Notes: generated from the sequence alone by a model not told the origin. DNA of 5,076 bases from an uncultured Oscillibacter sp. (GCA_948902155.1 CAQVQZ010000154.1:1-5076); one strand, 5' to 3'. Positions 1 to 5,076 are shown, counted from the first letter of the stretch. A program made the numbers and translations.

Positions 1-627
1 CACGCCGCCGATGCCTCCGATGCCGCCCATGCCCTTTTTCGCCATCCAGCTCATGACAAGGCTCATGACCAGGATGATGATAAAGAAGGGGGCCAGGTTC
101 ACCAGGAAGAGCAGAATCGGGCTGACCGGGGGCTGATAGTCCCGGTTGATGCGGATGCCGTCGCCCTCGGCGTAGACGGGGTGCTCGGCCTTATCCAGCT
201 CCCGGATGTGCTCCACAATCGCGTCATAGGACTGGAGCTGAACCGTAAACAGCTCCAGAGATGCGTGCTGGGGAAGCCCCAGGTCGTTGGTAAAGGTGTA
301 GGCGGAGGTCCCGTCCTCCAGGGTGGTCTTGGTGTACTCCGTGCCCTCGTCGTTGGTGTAGACGTAGCCGTCCACCGGGGTGATGATGAGGATGGCCTCG
401 TCGCTGTCGAAGTCCACGGCGGACACCTTCCCGGTGTCCAGCATATCCAGGAACTGGCTGTATTCCAGTTCCACGGAGCTGGCCTGATGGCCCACGCTGG
501 TCATGTACGTGGTGGCGTAGCTCACCAGCGCCGCCAGCAGCACCGCCCAGCAGATCAGGTGGACGAAGCCCCGCCAGTTGCTGTTTTTCGGTTGATCGGG
601 TTTCTTATTTTTATTGTTTTGGTCCAT
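1..627 (-). CDS. ftsH: ATP-dependent zinc metalloprotease FtsH, N-terminal part (runs off left edge)
   Basis: FtsH is a membrane-anchored hexameric AAA+ protease that degrades misfolded membrane proteins and short-lived regulators. Only the first 209 codons are present. The protein starts with a polar Lys/Asn/Gln-rich stretch (residues 1-19). A first membrane helix follows (about 20-42, GFVHLICWAVLLAALVSY), then an extracytoplasmic domain (about 43-168) that begins with the FtsH-like VELEYSQFLDML segment. A second helix (about 169-194, PILLFLVNLAPFFIIILVMS) leads into a Gly/Met-rich linker (199-208, GMGGIGGIGG) that normally precedes the AAA domain. The Walker motifs and the HEXXH zinc site would lie beyond the window and cannot be checked. 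The ATG at 627-625 is preceded by AAAGGAG (645-639, 11 nt spacing). The two-helix topology, the VELEYSQFL segment and the Gly-Met linker together make FtsH much more likely than another AAA protein. The gene is transcribed away from rlmB. Confidence 0.93.
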   Translation of the reverse strand, partial: MDQNNKNKKPDQPKNSNWRGFVHLICWAVLLAALVSYATTYMTSVGHQASSVELEYSQFLDMLDTGKVSAVDFDSDEAILIITPVDGYVYTNDEGTEYTKTTLEDGTSAYTFTNDLGLPQHASLELFTVQLQSYDAIVEHIRELDKAEHPVYAEGDGIRINRDYQPPVSPILLFLVNLAPFFIIILVMSLVMSWMAKKGMGGIGGIGGV

Positions 628-638
628 GTATTCAATTG

Positions 639-645
639 CTCCTTT
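639..645 (-). promoter_or_regulatory. ftsH ribosome binding site
   Basis: Read on the minus strand, AAAGGAG lies 11 nt before the ATG at 627-625. The spacing is slightly long but no better start lies nearby in frame. The site directly abuts a 6-bp hairpin (646-668) on its 5' side. Confidence 0.75.
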
Positions 646-668
646 CAGAGCCGCCGCGCGCCGCTCTG
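646..668 (-). other. Small GC-rich hairpin next to the ftsH ribosome binding site
   Basis: CAGAGC (646-651) and GCTCTG (663-668) form a perfect 6-bp stem around an 11-nt all-G/C loop. In the ftsH mRNA the last paired base is immediately followed by the AAAGGAG ribosome binding site, so the hairpin could stack against it and affect ribosome access. There is no U-run, so it is not a terminator. The fold is seen in the sequence; the regulatory role is inference. Confidence 0.45.
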
Positions 669-680
669 TGCTCTGAGAAT

Positions 681-813
681 CTGTATTCACATTCGTTGAA
701 CGCCGGCTGAGCGGGTCTATTGGTCCCACTCTTCGTTCAAATTTTTCCCCGGGCGGCAGCCCGCTGGAGGCAAAATCCCTCGCTCAGCCGGCATTCCCCG
801 GTTATGAATACAG
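681..813 (-). repeat. 133-nt imperfect inverted repeat in the ftsH 5' leader
   Basis: Two outer arms (681-689 CTGTATTCA with 805-813 TGAATACAG) pair over 9 bp. Two inner arms (702-713 GCCGGCTGAGCG with 781-792) pair perfectly over 12 bp. They are separated by a symmetric 12/12-nt internal loop that keeps a few further pairs (for example 698-700 with 794-796). The arms enclose a 67-nt apical region holding a smaller hairpin (CGGGC/GCCCG around TGCC, near 751-764). The whole repeat lies between the predicted ftsH transcription start and the start codon, so it would be transcribed as the leader RNA. No target-site duplication flanks it, so a mobile element is less likely than a cis-regulatory RNA. 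I do not recognise a known riboswitch class. Confidence 0.6.
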
Positions 814-837
814 GTCCTAAATCTCATAGTCGTCGAA

Positions 838-876
838 ATTATATCGCAGTATACCACAGAAGTGAAAAAGTCACAA
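838..876 (-). promoter_or_regulatory. Two overlapping sigma-A-type promoters for ftsH
   Basis: On the minus strand two promoter matches are offset by 10 bp, each with 17-bp spacing. The first is TTCACT (866-861) with a perfect TATAAT (843-838). The second is TTGTGA (876-871) with TATACT (853-848), the latter preceded by the extended -10 element TGG. The predicted transcription start is near 831 for the first and near 841 for the second, giving a leader of about 205-215 nt that contains the inverted repeat. Vegetative sigma control is inferred from the consensus matches. Confidence 0.65.
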
Positions 877-908
877 GGCGCTTTCATGAAATTTCTGTAA
901 ATTCCCGC

Positions 909-937
909 TTTATTCTCGACATACTCTATGGTATACT
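909..937 (+). promoter_or_regulatory. Extended -10 promoter for rlmB
   Basis: TATACT (932-937) is preceded by TGG (929-931), an extended -10 element. The -35 region 17 bp upstream (TTTATT, 909-914) is weak, which is common with extended -10 promoters. The predicted start is near 944, giving a leader of about 56 nt before the ATG at 1000. The promoter overlaps the upstream in-frame ATG at 928, which argues against that ATG being the start of rlmB. Confidence 0.65.
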
Positions 938-959
938 ACATTTATCTCGACAAAAATCC

Positions 960-994
960 GAAAAACCCTCCGTTTTTCACAGACCGAAAAGGAG
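960..994 (+). promoter_or_regulatory. Short rlmB leader with ribosome binding site and two competing folds
   Basis: AAAAGGAG (987-994) is the ribosome binding site, 5 nt before the ATG at 1000. Upstream, GAAAAAC (960-966) and GTTTTTC (972-978) form a perfect 7-bp hairpin whose loop is CCTCC. The alternative pairs CTCC plus TTTT (968-971 and 973-976, G972 bulged) with the whole AAAAGGAG site. The two folds share bases and exclude each other. The ribosome binding site itself is certain; the switch is inference. Confidence 0.6.
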
Positions 995-999
995 CGCTT

Positions 1000-1761
1000 A
1001 TGGACGACCGCAAATTCCCCGGCCCGGAGGCCGACGGCATCATCGAGGGACGGAACGCCGTCATCGAGGCCCTGCGGGCCGGAACGGCGATTGATAAGAT
1101 CTACCTGCAAAAGGGCGAGACGGACCGGACCCTGGGCCACATCGCCTCCAAGGCCCGCGCCGCCGGGACCGTGGTGGTGGAGGCCGACCGGCGGAAGCTG
1201 GACGGCATGAGCCGCACCCACGCCCACCAGGGCGTCATTGCCCTGGCCTCTGTCCGGGAGTACGCCACGGTGGAGGACATCCTGCAAGCGGCGGCGGACA
1301 AGGGCGAGCCGCCCCTGCTGGTAATCTGCGACGAGCTCAGCGACCCCCACAACCTGGGGGCCGTCATCCGGACGGCGGAGTGCGCCGGAGCCCACGGCGT
1401 CATCATCCCCAAGCGCCGCAGCGCCGGGCTGACCGCCGTCGTCGCCAAGACCTCCGCCGGGGCCGTGGCCCACGTCCCCGTGGCCCGGGTGCCCAACCTC
1501 CCCGCCCTGCTCAAGGACCTGAAAAAGCAAGGCGTCTGGGTCTTCGGCACGGCGGCGGACGGGACTACGTCCCTCTACGACGCCGACCTGAAGGGCCCCG
1601 CCGCCATCGTCATCGGCAGCGAGGGGGACGGCATGGGGCGGCTGGTGGCGGAGAGCTGCGACTTCCTGGTCAGCATCCCCATGCGGGGCAGGCTGAACTC
1701 CCTGAACGCCTCCGCCGCTGCGGCGATTTTGCTCTACGAGGCTGTGCGGCAGCGGCTGTAA
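1000..1761 (+). CDS. rlmB: TrmH/SpoU-family 2'-O-ribose RNA methyltransferase, probably 23S rRNA Gm2251 methyltransferase RlmB
   Basis: This 253-residue SPOUT-class enzyme uses S-adenosylmethionine to methylate a ribose 2'-OH in RNA. The closest family (RlmB, YacO in Bacillus) modifies a guanosine in the peptidyl-transferase P-loop of 23S rRNA. Residues about 13-90 form the N-terminal substrate-binding domain (IIEGRNAVIEALRAG to HQGVIALAS). The catalytic domain shows all three family motifs. Motif 1 is NLGAVIRTAE (118-127, with conserved N118 and R124). Motif 2 is VIGSEGDGM (204-212). Motif 3 is IPM with SLNAS (226-238). These form the knotted SAM site. Length is normal for the family. The ATG at 1000 is chosen over the in-frame ATG at 928 because AAAAGGAG precedes it at 5 nt and the upstream ATG overlaps the promoter. 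The RNA target (23S rRNA rather than tRNA) is inferred from family resemblance. The gene is divergent from ftsH. Confidence 0.9.
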   Translation: MDDRKFPGPEADGIIEGRNAVIEALRAGTAIDKIYLQKGETDRTLGHIASKARAAGTVVVEADRRKLDGMSRTHAHQGVIALASVREYATVEDILQAAADKGEPPLLVICDELSDPHNLGAVIRTAECAGAHGVIIPKRRSAGLTAVVAKTSAGAVAHVPVARVPNLPALLKDLKKQGVWVFGTAADGTTSLYDADLKGPAAIVIGSEGDGMGRLVAESCDFLVSIPMRGRLNSLNASAAAAILLYEAVRQRL

Positions 1762-1782
1762 CGGAAAACCACCTGCATTTAT

Positions 1783-1930
1783 AGTCAAAGCACTTCAAAA
1801 GAGGTAAAATACCTCTTTTGAAGTCTGCGGCGCAAAACGCCGCAGAAGGCCGCATAAGCGGCATTGCTTTGGACTTCATAGGCCGCACACGGGCTTTGCC
1901 CTACGTTTCACCTCTATCGGCTATGAATCC
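1783..1930. repeat. Multi-hairpin intergenic element (REP- or MITE-like, or structured RNA)
   Basis: This gene-free spacer is nearly filled by nested self-complementary segments. Hairpin A (1792-1806/1810-1824) is a perfect 15-bp palindrome with an AAA loop. Hairpin B (1825-1832/1838-1845) is CTGCGGCG/CGCCGCAG with a 5-nt loop. Hairpin C (1849-1853/1858-1862) is GCCGC/GCGGC with loop ATAA. A closing stem (1783-1791 with 1866-1875, one bulge) encloses A, B and C as a cloverleaf-like junction. A fourth stem (1871-1885 with 1918-1930, two single-base bulges) contains GGGC/GCCC (1891-1894/1898-1901) and competes with the closing stem for 1871-1875. There is no tRNA-like T-arm or CCA context, so it is not a tRNA. 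Dispersed intergenic palindromic repeats of this look occur in bacterial genomes, but copy number cannot be seen from one window. Confidence 0.6.
1792..1824 (+). terminator. 15-bp palindromic hairpin after rlmB, possible weak bidirectional terminator
   Basis: ACTTCAAAAGAGGTA and its exact complement flank an AAA loop, 30 nt after the rlmB stop. If only the inner GAGGTA/TACCTC stem forms, it is flanked by AAAA and TTTT on both strands, which resembles a weak bidirectional terminator. The full palindrome has no U-run after it and is AT-rich, so termination is uncertain. It may simply be the first arm of the larger folded element. Confidence 0.3.
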
Positions 1931-1956
1931 AAGTTCCGACACCGATTCCCCTTGCG

Positions 1957-1965
1957 AAGGAAGGA
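1957..1965 (+). promoter_or_regulatory. Ribosome binding site fixing the start of the P1B-ATPase-like gene
   Basis: AAGGAAGGA ends 5 nt before the ATG at 1971. The reading frame stays open upstream to a TTG at 1818 and an ATG at 1923, but neither has a ribosome binding site and both lie inside the hairpin element. The ATG at 1971 is therefore the likely start. No convincing -35/-10 pair was found in 1762-1970. Confidence 0.75.
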
Positions 1966-1970
1966 TTGCC

Positions 1971-4205
1971 ATGACCCCAAAGGACAACGACAAACTGCAT
2001 ACCGGCCCGGAGAACGCCGCCGTGGAAGACGATTACTCCCTGGAGGATATCCTGGCCGAATACGGCGGGAGCCTGGAGCACCAGCTTCTCCGGTCCGTGG
2101 AGCCGGAGAACACGGCGGAAAATCCCCCGGCCGCTCCCCCGGCGGAGGCGAAGGCCGCTCCTGAGACGGCAGCGAAGCCCGTTCCCCCGGCGGCCTCCGG
2201 GGCCAAAACGGCCCCCGTCCAAAAGAACGCGCCCAAAGCGCCGGAACCTCCTCCGGAAAAGGCTTCCCCTCCGGCGGAGCAGGCGACGCAGCGGATTCCC
2301 GACCCGCCGTCCAAGCCCTCGAAGCCCCCGAAAGCGCCCCCCATCCCGGACCCCCTGCAGGAGGCGGAGCGGGCCGGAGAGGCCGAGGCCGAGCGCCTGA
2401 AAATCCCCCGGCCCCGGCCCATCTCCCTGGAGGACGTGGTGGGCAGCACCGTGGACGCCGTGATGGAGGAATCTAAAGAGGCCATCCTGCCGCCCCGCCG
2501 GGGCCTGTTCTCCCGGCGTCCCATGGAGGACACCGAGAACCTGCCCCCGCCGCCGGAACCCGAGCCGGACCCGGAACCCATCGGCCCGGAGCCGGAGCTG
2601 TGGGAAGCCGCCCACGACGCCCGGCAGCTCTACCTCCGCCGGAAGCACAGCCTCCTGTTCCCCCTGCTGACCGCCCTGCCGCCCACGCTGGCCCTGCTTC
2701 TGGAGCGCTATCAGATCAAGGTCCCCTACTGGTCCGGCGACCTGCGGCTTTCTTACATCATCACCCTGACCTGTCTGGCCCTGACGGCGGTGCTGTGCCG
2801 CCACGTGTTCCTCAAGGGCTTTTACATGCTGGCCCGGCGCCGCTGCGTCAGCGAGCTTTTGGTATCTCTCTCCGCCCTGGTCTCGGCGGCGGACTGCGCC
2901 TCCCGCCTGCTGGCGGAGGACCCCAGCACCGTCACGCCCTACGCCGCCGTCAGCTGTATGGCCCTGGTTTTCGCCCAGTGGGGCGTCCGCCGGGAGAGCC
3001 GGGGCAACTACGACATGTTCCGCGCCGCCGCCATGGACGACGAGCCGCCCTATCTGGTGGCCGGGACCTCCCAGGGGGCCTGCAAGCAGCGGGGGGCCGT
3101 TCCCGGTTTCTACACCACCGCCGCCCGGAGCGACTGGGCCGCTAATTGGCAGACGGCATTGCTGCCGGTGTTTCTGGCGGCGTCGGTGGTCTTCGCGGGG
3201 CTCAGCTCCGCCGGGCAGGAGCGGGGCGGCGACTTTCTGCTGAACCTCTCCGCCATCCTCCCGGCGGCGGCGACCTTCTCCCTGCCCCTGTGCTGGGCCC
3301 TGCCCTGGTCCAAGCTGTCCGAGCACTTGCAAAAGACCGGCTGCGCCGTGGCGGGCTGGTCCGGAGCCCAGAAAATCAGCGCACGGCGGCGGATGATCGT
3401 CACCGACGGGGACCTCTTCCCGCCGGGAACCATCCAGCTCAACGGCCGGAAGCTCTACGGCGAGGAGCCGGAGCGGGCCCTCTCCCTGGCCGCTTCCATG
3501 GCCCGCGCCGCCGGGTCCGGGCTGGAACGGCTCTTTAACAACCTGGTCCGCAGCGAGGGCGGGAGCTATGAGAAGGTGGACGATTTCAGCTTCTACGAGG
3601 AGGGCGGCTACTCCGGCACGGTCCGGGGGGAGTCCGTGCTGATGGGCAGCGCCTCCTTCATGCGGAAAATGAATGTGAAGATGCCGGTGGACGTGAATCT
3701 CCGGACGGGCATCTTCCTGGCGGTGGACAAGGAGCTGGCCGCCGTCTTCGCCGTGAAGTACAACCCGTCGGAAAACGTGGACTTCGCCCTGAAAATGATG
3801 CAGCGGAGCCGCATCCAGCCCATTCTGGCCTCCCGGGACCCCAACATCACCCCGGCCCTCATCCGGCGGAAGTTCAGCAAAAGCGTCCGGATGGAGTATC
3901 CCAACCTGACGGAGCGCATCGCCCTCAGCGAGGCCGAGAAGGACCGGGACCTGCCCCGTGCCCTGCTGTTCCGGGAGGGGCTGCTGCCCTACGCGGAGAC
4001 CGTGGCCGGGAGCCTCCGGCTGTGCAAGGCCGTCCGCCGGGCCACGACCCTGTCCCTGCTGGGGAGCTGGGCGGGGACACTGCTGGCCTTTTACCTCACC
4101 AGCCTGGGGGCCTATGAGCTGCTGAATCCCCTGGCCCTGGAGCTGTTTCTCCTTCTGTGGACCCTGCCGGTGCTGCTGATGGCGGACTGGACGGGGCGGT
4201 ACTAA
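1971..4205 (+). CDS. Degenerate P1B-type ATPase-like membrane protein lacking the catalytic motifs, with a long Pro-rich cytoplasmic N-terminal tail
   Basis: The 744-residue protein has a Pro/Ala/Glu-rich, probably disordered tail (1 to about 212) and then eight predicted membrane helices, about 227-244, 260-281, 293-307, 323-337, 396-413, 422-446, 692-710 and 717-737. This 4+2+2 spacing is that of heavy-metal P1B ATPases (MA, MB, M1-M6). The loop between helices 4 and 5 is only about 58 residues and has no TGES motif. At the metal-site position of helix 6, SLPLC (437-441) stands in place of CPC. Where DKTGT would be phosphorylated the protein reads VTDGDLFPPGT (477-487). The 447-690 segment still resembles N and P domains: EEGGYSGTVRGESVLMG (543-559), GIFLAVDKELAAVFAV (580 onwards), then LASRDPN (619-625) where TGD is expected. 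No HP motif and no GDGxND hinge are present. Known P-type ATPases need these residues, so ATP-driven transport is unlikely; a sensing, scaffolding or partner role is inference. The intact 2.2-kb frame argues against a decaying pseudogene. Substrate and function are unknown. Confidence 0.75.
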   Translation: MTPKDNDKLHTGPENAAVEDDYSLEDILAEYGGSLEHQLLRSVEPENTAENPPAAPPAEAKAAPETAAKPVPPAASGAKTAPVQKNAPKAPEPPPEKASPPAEQATQRIPDPPSKPSKPPKAPPIPDPLQEAERAGEAEAERLKIPRPRPISLEDVVGSTVDAVMEESKEAILPPRRGLFSRRPMEDTENLPPPPEPEPDPEPIGPEPELWEAAHDARQLYLRRKHSLLFPLLTALPPTLALLLERYQIKVPYWSGDLRLSYIITLTCLALTAVLCRHVFLKGFYMLARRRCVSELLVSLSALVSAADCASRLLAEDPSTVTPYAAVSCMALVFAQWGVRRESRGNYDMFRAAAMDDEPPYLVAGTSQGACKQRGAVPGFYTTAARSDWAANWQTALLPVFLAASVVFAGLSSAGQERGGDFLLNLSAILPAAATFSLPLCWALPWSKLSEHLQKTGCAVAGWSGAQKISARRRMIVTDGDLFPPGTIQLNGRKLYGEEPERALSLAASMARAAGSGLERLFNNLVRSEGGSYEKVDDFSFYEEGGYSGTVRGESVLMGSASFMRKMNVKMPVDVNLRTGIFLAVDKELAAVFAVKYNPSENVDFALKMMQRSRIQPILASRDPNITPALIRRKFSKSVRMEYPNLTERIALSEAEKDRDLPRALLFREGLLPYAETVAGSLRLCKAVRRATTLSLLGSWAGTLLAFYLTSLGAYELLNPLALELFLLLWTLPVLLMADWTGRY

Positions 4206-4214
4206 ACCATACAG

Positions 4215-4250
4215 AAACGGCGGCGAAGAGCGTCTCTTCGCCGCCGTTTT
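4215..4250 (+). terminator. Rho-independent terminator between convergent genes
   Basis: A perfect 16-bp stem (4215-4230 with 4234-4249), rich in GGCGGCG/CGCCGCC, closes a CGT triloop. It is followed by T-rich sequence (TTTTGCGTTTGTCTTGT) on the plus strand, starting 9 nt after the stop of the ATPase-like gene. On the minus strand the stem lies about 41 nt after the glutamine synthetase stop and is followed by TTTCTGT, so it may also serve that gene as a bidirectional terminator, less strongly. Confidence 0.85.
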
Positions 4251-4290
4251 GCGTTTGTCTTGTGGGCTTCGGAACTGAGTACGGCTGTCC

Positions 4291-5076
4291 TCAGACGGAG
4301 AACAGCAGCTCGGCATACACCGGGAAGGGCCACGCCTTGCCGTCCGTCAGCATCTCCAGCTTGTCGGCCGTCTCGCGGGCGGCGGTCATATCGGGAATCA
4401 GCACGTCGTGGCAGTAGCGCATGGCCTCCTCCGGGCCGGAGGGAATCGCGGCCAGGTCGCCTTCCAGCTTGGCGCAGGCGTCCATCAGAGAATCCGTCAG
4501 GCCGGAGAGCTTCTGGGACGTCGTGGTCTCATAGCGGCTGGCGGAACCCATCTCCTTCTTCTTGAAGGCCCGCTCGCAGAGGTCGGCGGCGTAGCGGGAG
4601 ACGGCGGGGAGAATCTGGTGGCGCAGCATGTCGATCATGGTGCGGGCCTCGATGGAGAGGACGGTGGAGTAGTTCTCCACGTGGATCTCATACCGGGCCC
4701 GGACCTCCTCCTCCGTGTAGATGCCGTGCTTGACGAAGAGGTCGATGTTCTTGGGCTGAATGTAGGCGGGCAGGGCGTCGGCGGTGGACTTGAGGTTGCT
4801 GAGTCCCCGGCGCTCCGCCTCGGCAATCCAGTTGCCGTCGTAGCCGTTGCCGTTGAAGATGATGCGCTGGTGCTCGGTGAACACCCGGCGGATGAGCTTC
4901 TGGAGGTCGCCCTGGAAGTCCCCGGACTGCTCCAGCTCGTCGGCGAACTGCTTCAGCTCCTCGGCCATGATGGTGTTCAGGGCGATGTTGGGGCCCGAGA
5001 TGGACTGGGAGGAGCCCAGCATCCGGAATTCGAACTTGTTGCCGGTGAAGGCCATGGGAGAGGTGCGGTTGCGGTC
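4291..5076 (-). CDS. glnN: Type III glutamine synthetase, C-terminal part (runs off right edge)
   Basis: This enzyme ligates ammonia to glutamate using ATP, the main entry of nitrogen into glutamine; type III enzymes are large (about 700 residues) cytoplasmic oligomers common in Bacteroidetes and Clostridia. The visible 261 residues begin at DRNRTSPMAFTGNKFEFRM (1-19 of the visible part), whose Arg residues and FEFR motif belong to the nucleotide/glutamate site. FNGNGY (74-79), typical of type III, follows, then a helical C-terminal region ending in WPFPVYAELLFSV and TGA. The reading frame is open to the window edge, so the ATG at 5055 is internal and not the start; the N-terminal two thirds are missing. 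The C-terminal end is typical of the family and looks intact. It is convergent with the ATPase-like gene across a shared terminator. The symbol glnN is the usual one for this type; some annotations use glnA. Confidence 0.92.
   Translation of the reverse strand, partial: DRNRTSPMAFTGNKFEFRMLGSSQSISGPNIALNTIMAEELKQFADELEQSGDFQGDLQKLIRRVFTEHQRIIFNGNGYDGNWIAEAERRGLSNLKSTADALPAYIQPKNIDLFVKHGIYTEEEVRARYEIHVENYSTVLSIEARTMIDMLRHQILPAVSRYAADLCERAFKKKEMGSASRYETTTSQKLSGLTDSLMDACAKLEGDLAAIPSGPEEAMRYCHDVLIPDMTAARETADKLEMLTDGKAWPFPVYAELLFSV

Noticed and set aside
181..699. 172-codon plus-strand frame across the ftsH N-terminus
   Set aside because: The opposite strand encodes a convincing FtsH with topology and motifs; this frame has no ribosome binding site or family resemblance.
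722..731. T-box-like core GAGTGGGACC in the ftsH leader
   Set aside because: It resembles the T-box consensus (TGGNACC kept), but the GCG that should follow is AATAGA, only about 100 nt of leader precedes it, too short for a usual Stem I with specifier loop, and ftsH is not a typical T-box target.
681..813. MITE with terminal inverted repeats in the ftsH leader
   Set aside because: No flanking target-site duplication is visible, and the repeat lies wholly inside the predicted leader; a cis RNA fits better, although copy number could not be checked.
928..999. 24-codon N-terminal extension of RlmB from the ATG at 928
   Set aside because: That ATG overlaps the extended -10 promoter and has no ribosome binding site, while the ATG at 1000 has AAAAGGAG at ideal spacing and gives the normal family length.
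910..1788. 292-codon open frame opposite rlmB
   Set aside because: It is antisense to a clearly recognised methyltransferase, has Gly/Val/His-rich composition and no domain; a GC-driven shadow.
1783..1875. tRNA gene suggested by the cloverleaf-like fold
   Set aside because: Arm lengths are wrong (a 15-bp first arm), there is no GTTCRANNC T-loop motif, no 7-nt anticodon loop and no CCA-like end.
1818..1970. 51-codon N-terminal extension of the ATPase-like protein from TTG 1818 (or ATG 1923)
   Set aside because: The extension is encoded by the hairpin element, neither start has a ribosome binding site, and ATG 1971 has AAGGAAGGA at 5 nt.
1914..4316. 800-codon open frame on the minus strand opposite the ATPase-like gene
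   Set aside because: It has no ribosome binding site, reads as low-complexity Gly/Arg/Gln/Pro-rich protein with no recognisable domain, and is explained by high GC in the third codon positions of the real gene.

Overview
The window looks like chromosomal core DNA from a high-GC, gut-type Clostridia bacterium, most likely Oscillospirales (Flavonifractor/Oscillibacter-like). This rests on GC-rich codon use with AT-rich intergenic promoters, strong AAAGGAG-type ribosome binding sites, a type III glutamine synthetase, and an FtsH N-terminus with a Lys/Asn/Gln-rich leader. The placement is inference; no rRNA or marker tree was available. No IS element, phage gene, CRISPR array, tRNA or rRNA is visible.

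Layout. (1) 1-627, minus: N-terminal 209 codons of the membrane protease FtsH, running off the left edge. (2) 628-999: a divergent regulatory region. The ftsH side has two overlapping sigma-A-like promoters, then a leader of about 200 nt dominated by a 133-nt imperfect inverted repeat and a small hairpin touching the ribosome binding site. The rlmB side has an extended -10 promoter and a short leader that can fold two mutually exclusive ways around its Shine-Dalgarno. (3) 1000-1761, plus: a SPOUT/TrmH-family 2'-O-ribose RNA methyltransferase, probably RlmB. (4) 1762-1970: a gene-free stretch filled by a compact multi-hairpin element of about 148 nt. (5) 1971-4205, plus: a 744-residue membrane protein with the eight-helix layout of a P1B (heavy-metal) ATPase but without the catalytic motifs. 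(6) 4206-4290: a strong hairpin terminator between convergent genes. (7) 4291-5076, minus: the C-terminal 261 residues of a type III glutamine synthetase, running off the right edge.

How the genes relate. ftsH and rlmB are divergent and share a short intergenic region whose two promoters carry the same 9-mer around the -10. The ATPase-like gene follows rlmB in the same direction with no convincing promoter of its own, so read-through from rlmB is possible, though the structured element lies between them. The glutamine synthetase gene is a separate, convergent unit. The most unusual content is the catalytically dead-looking P1B-ATPase homologue with a long disordered cytoplasmic tail, followed by the structured intergenic element and the two folded leaders.
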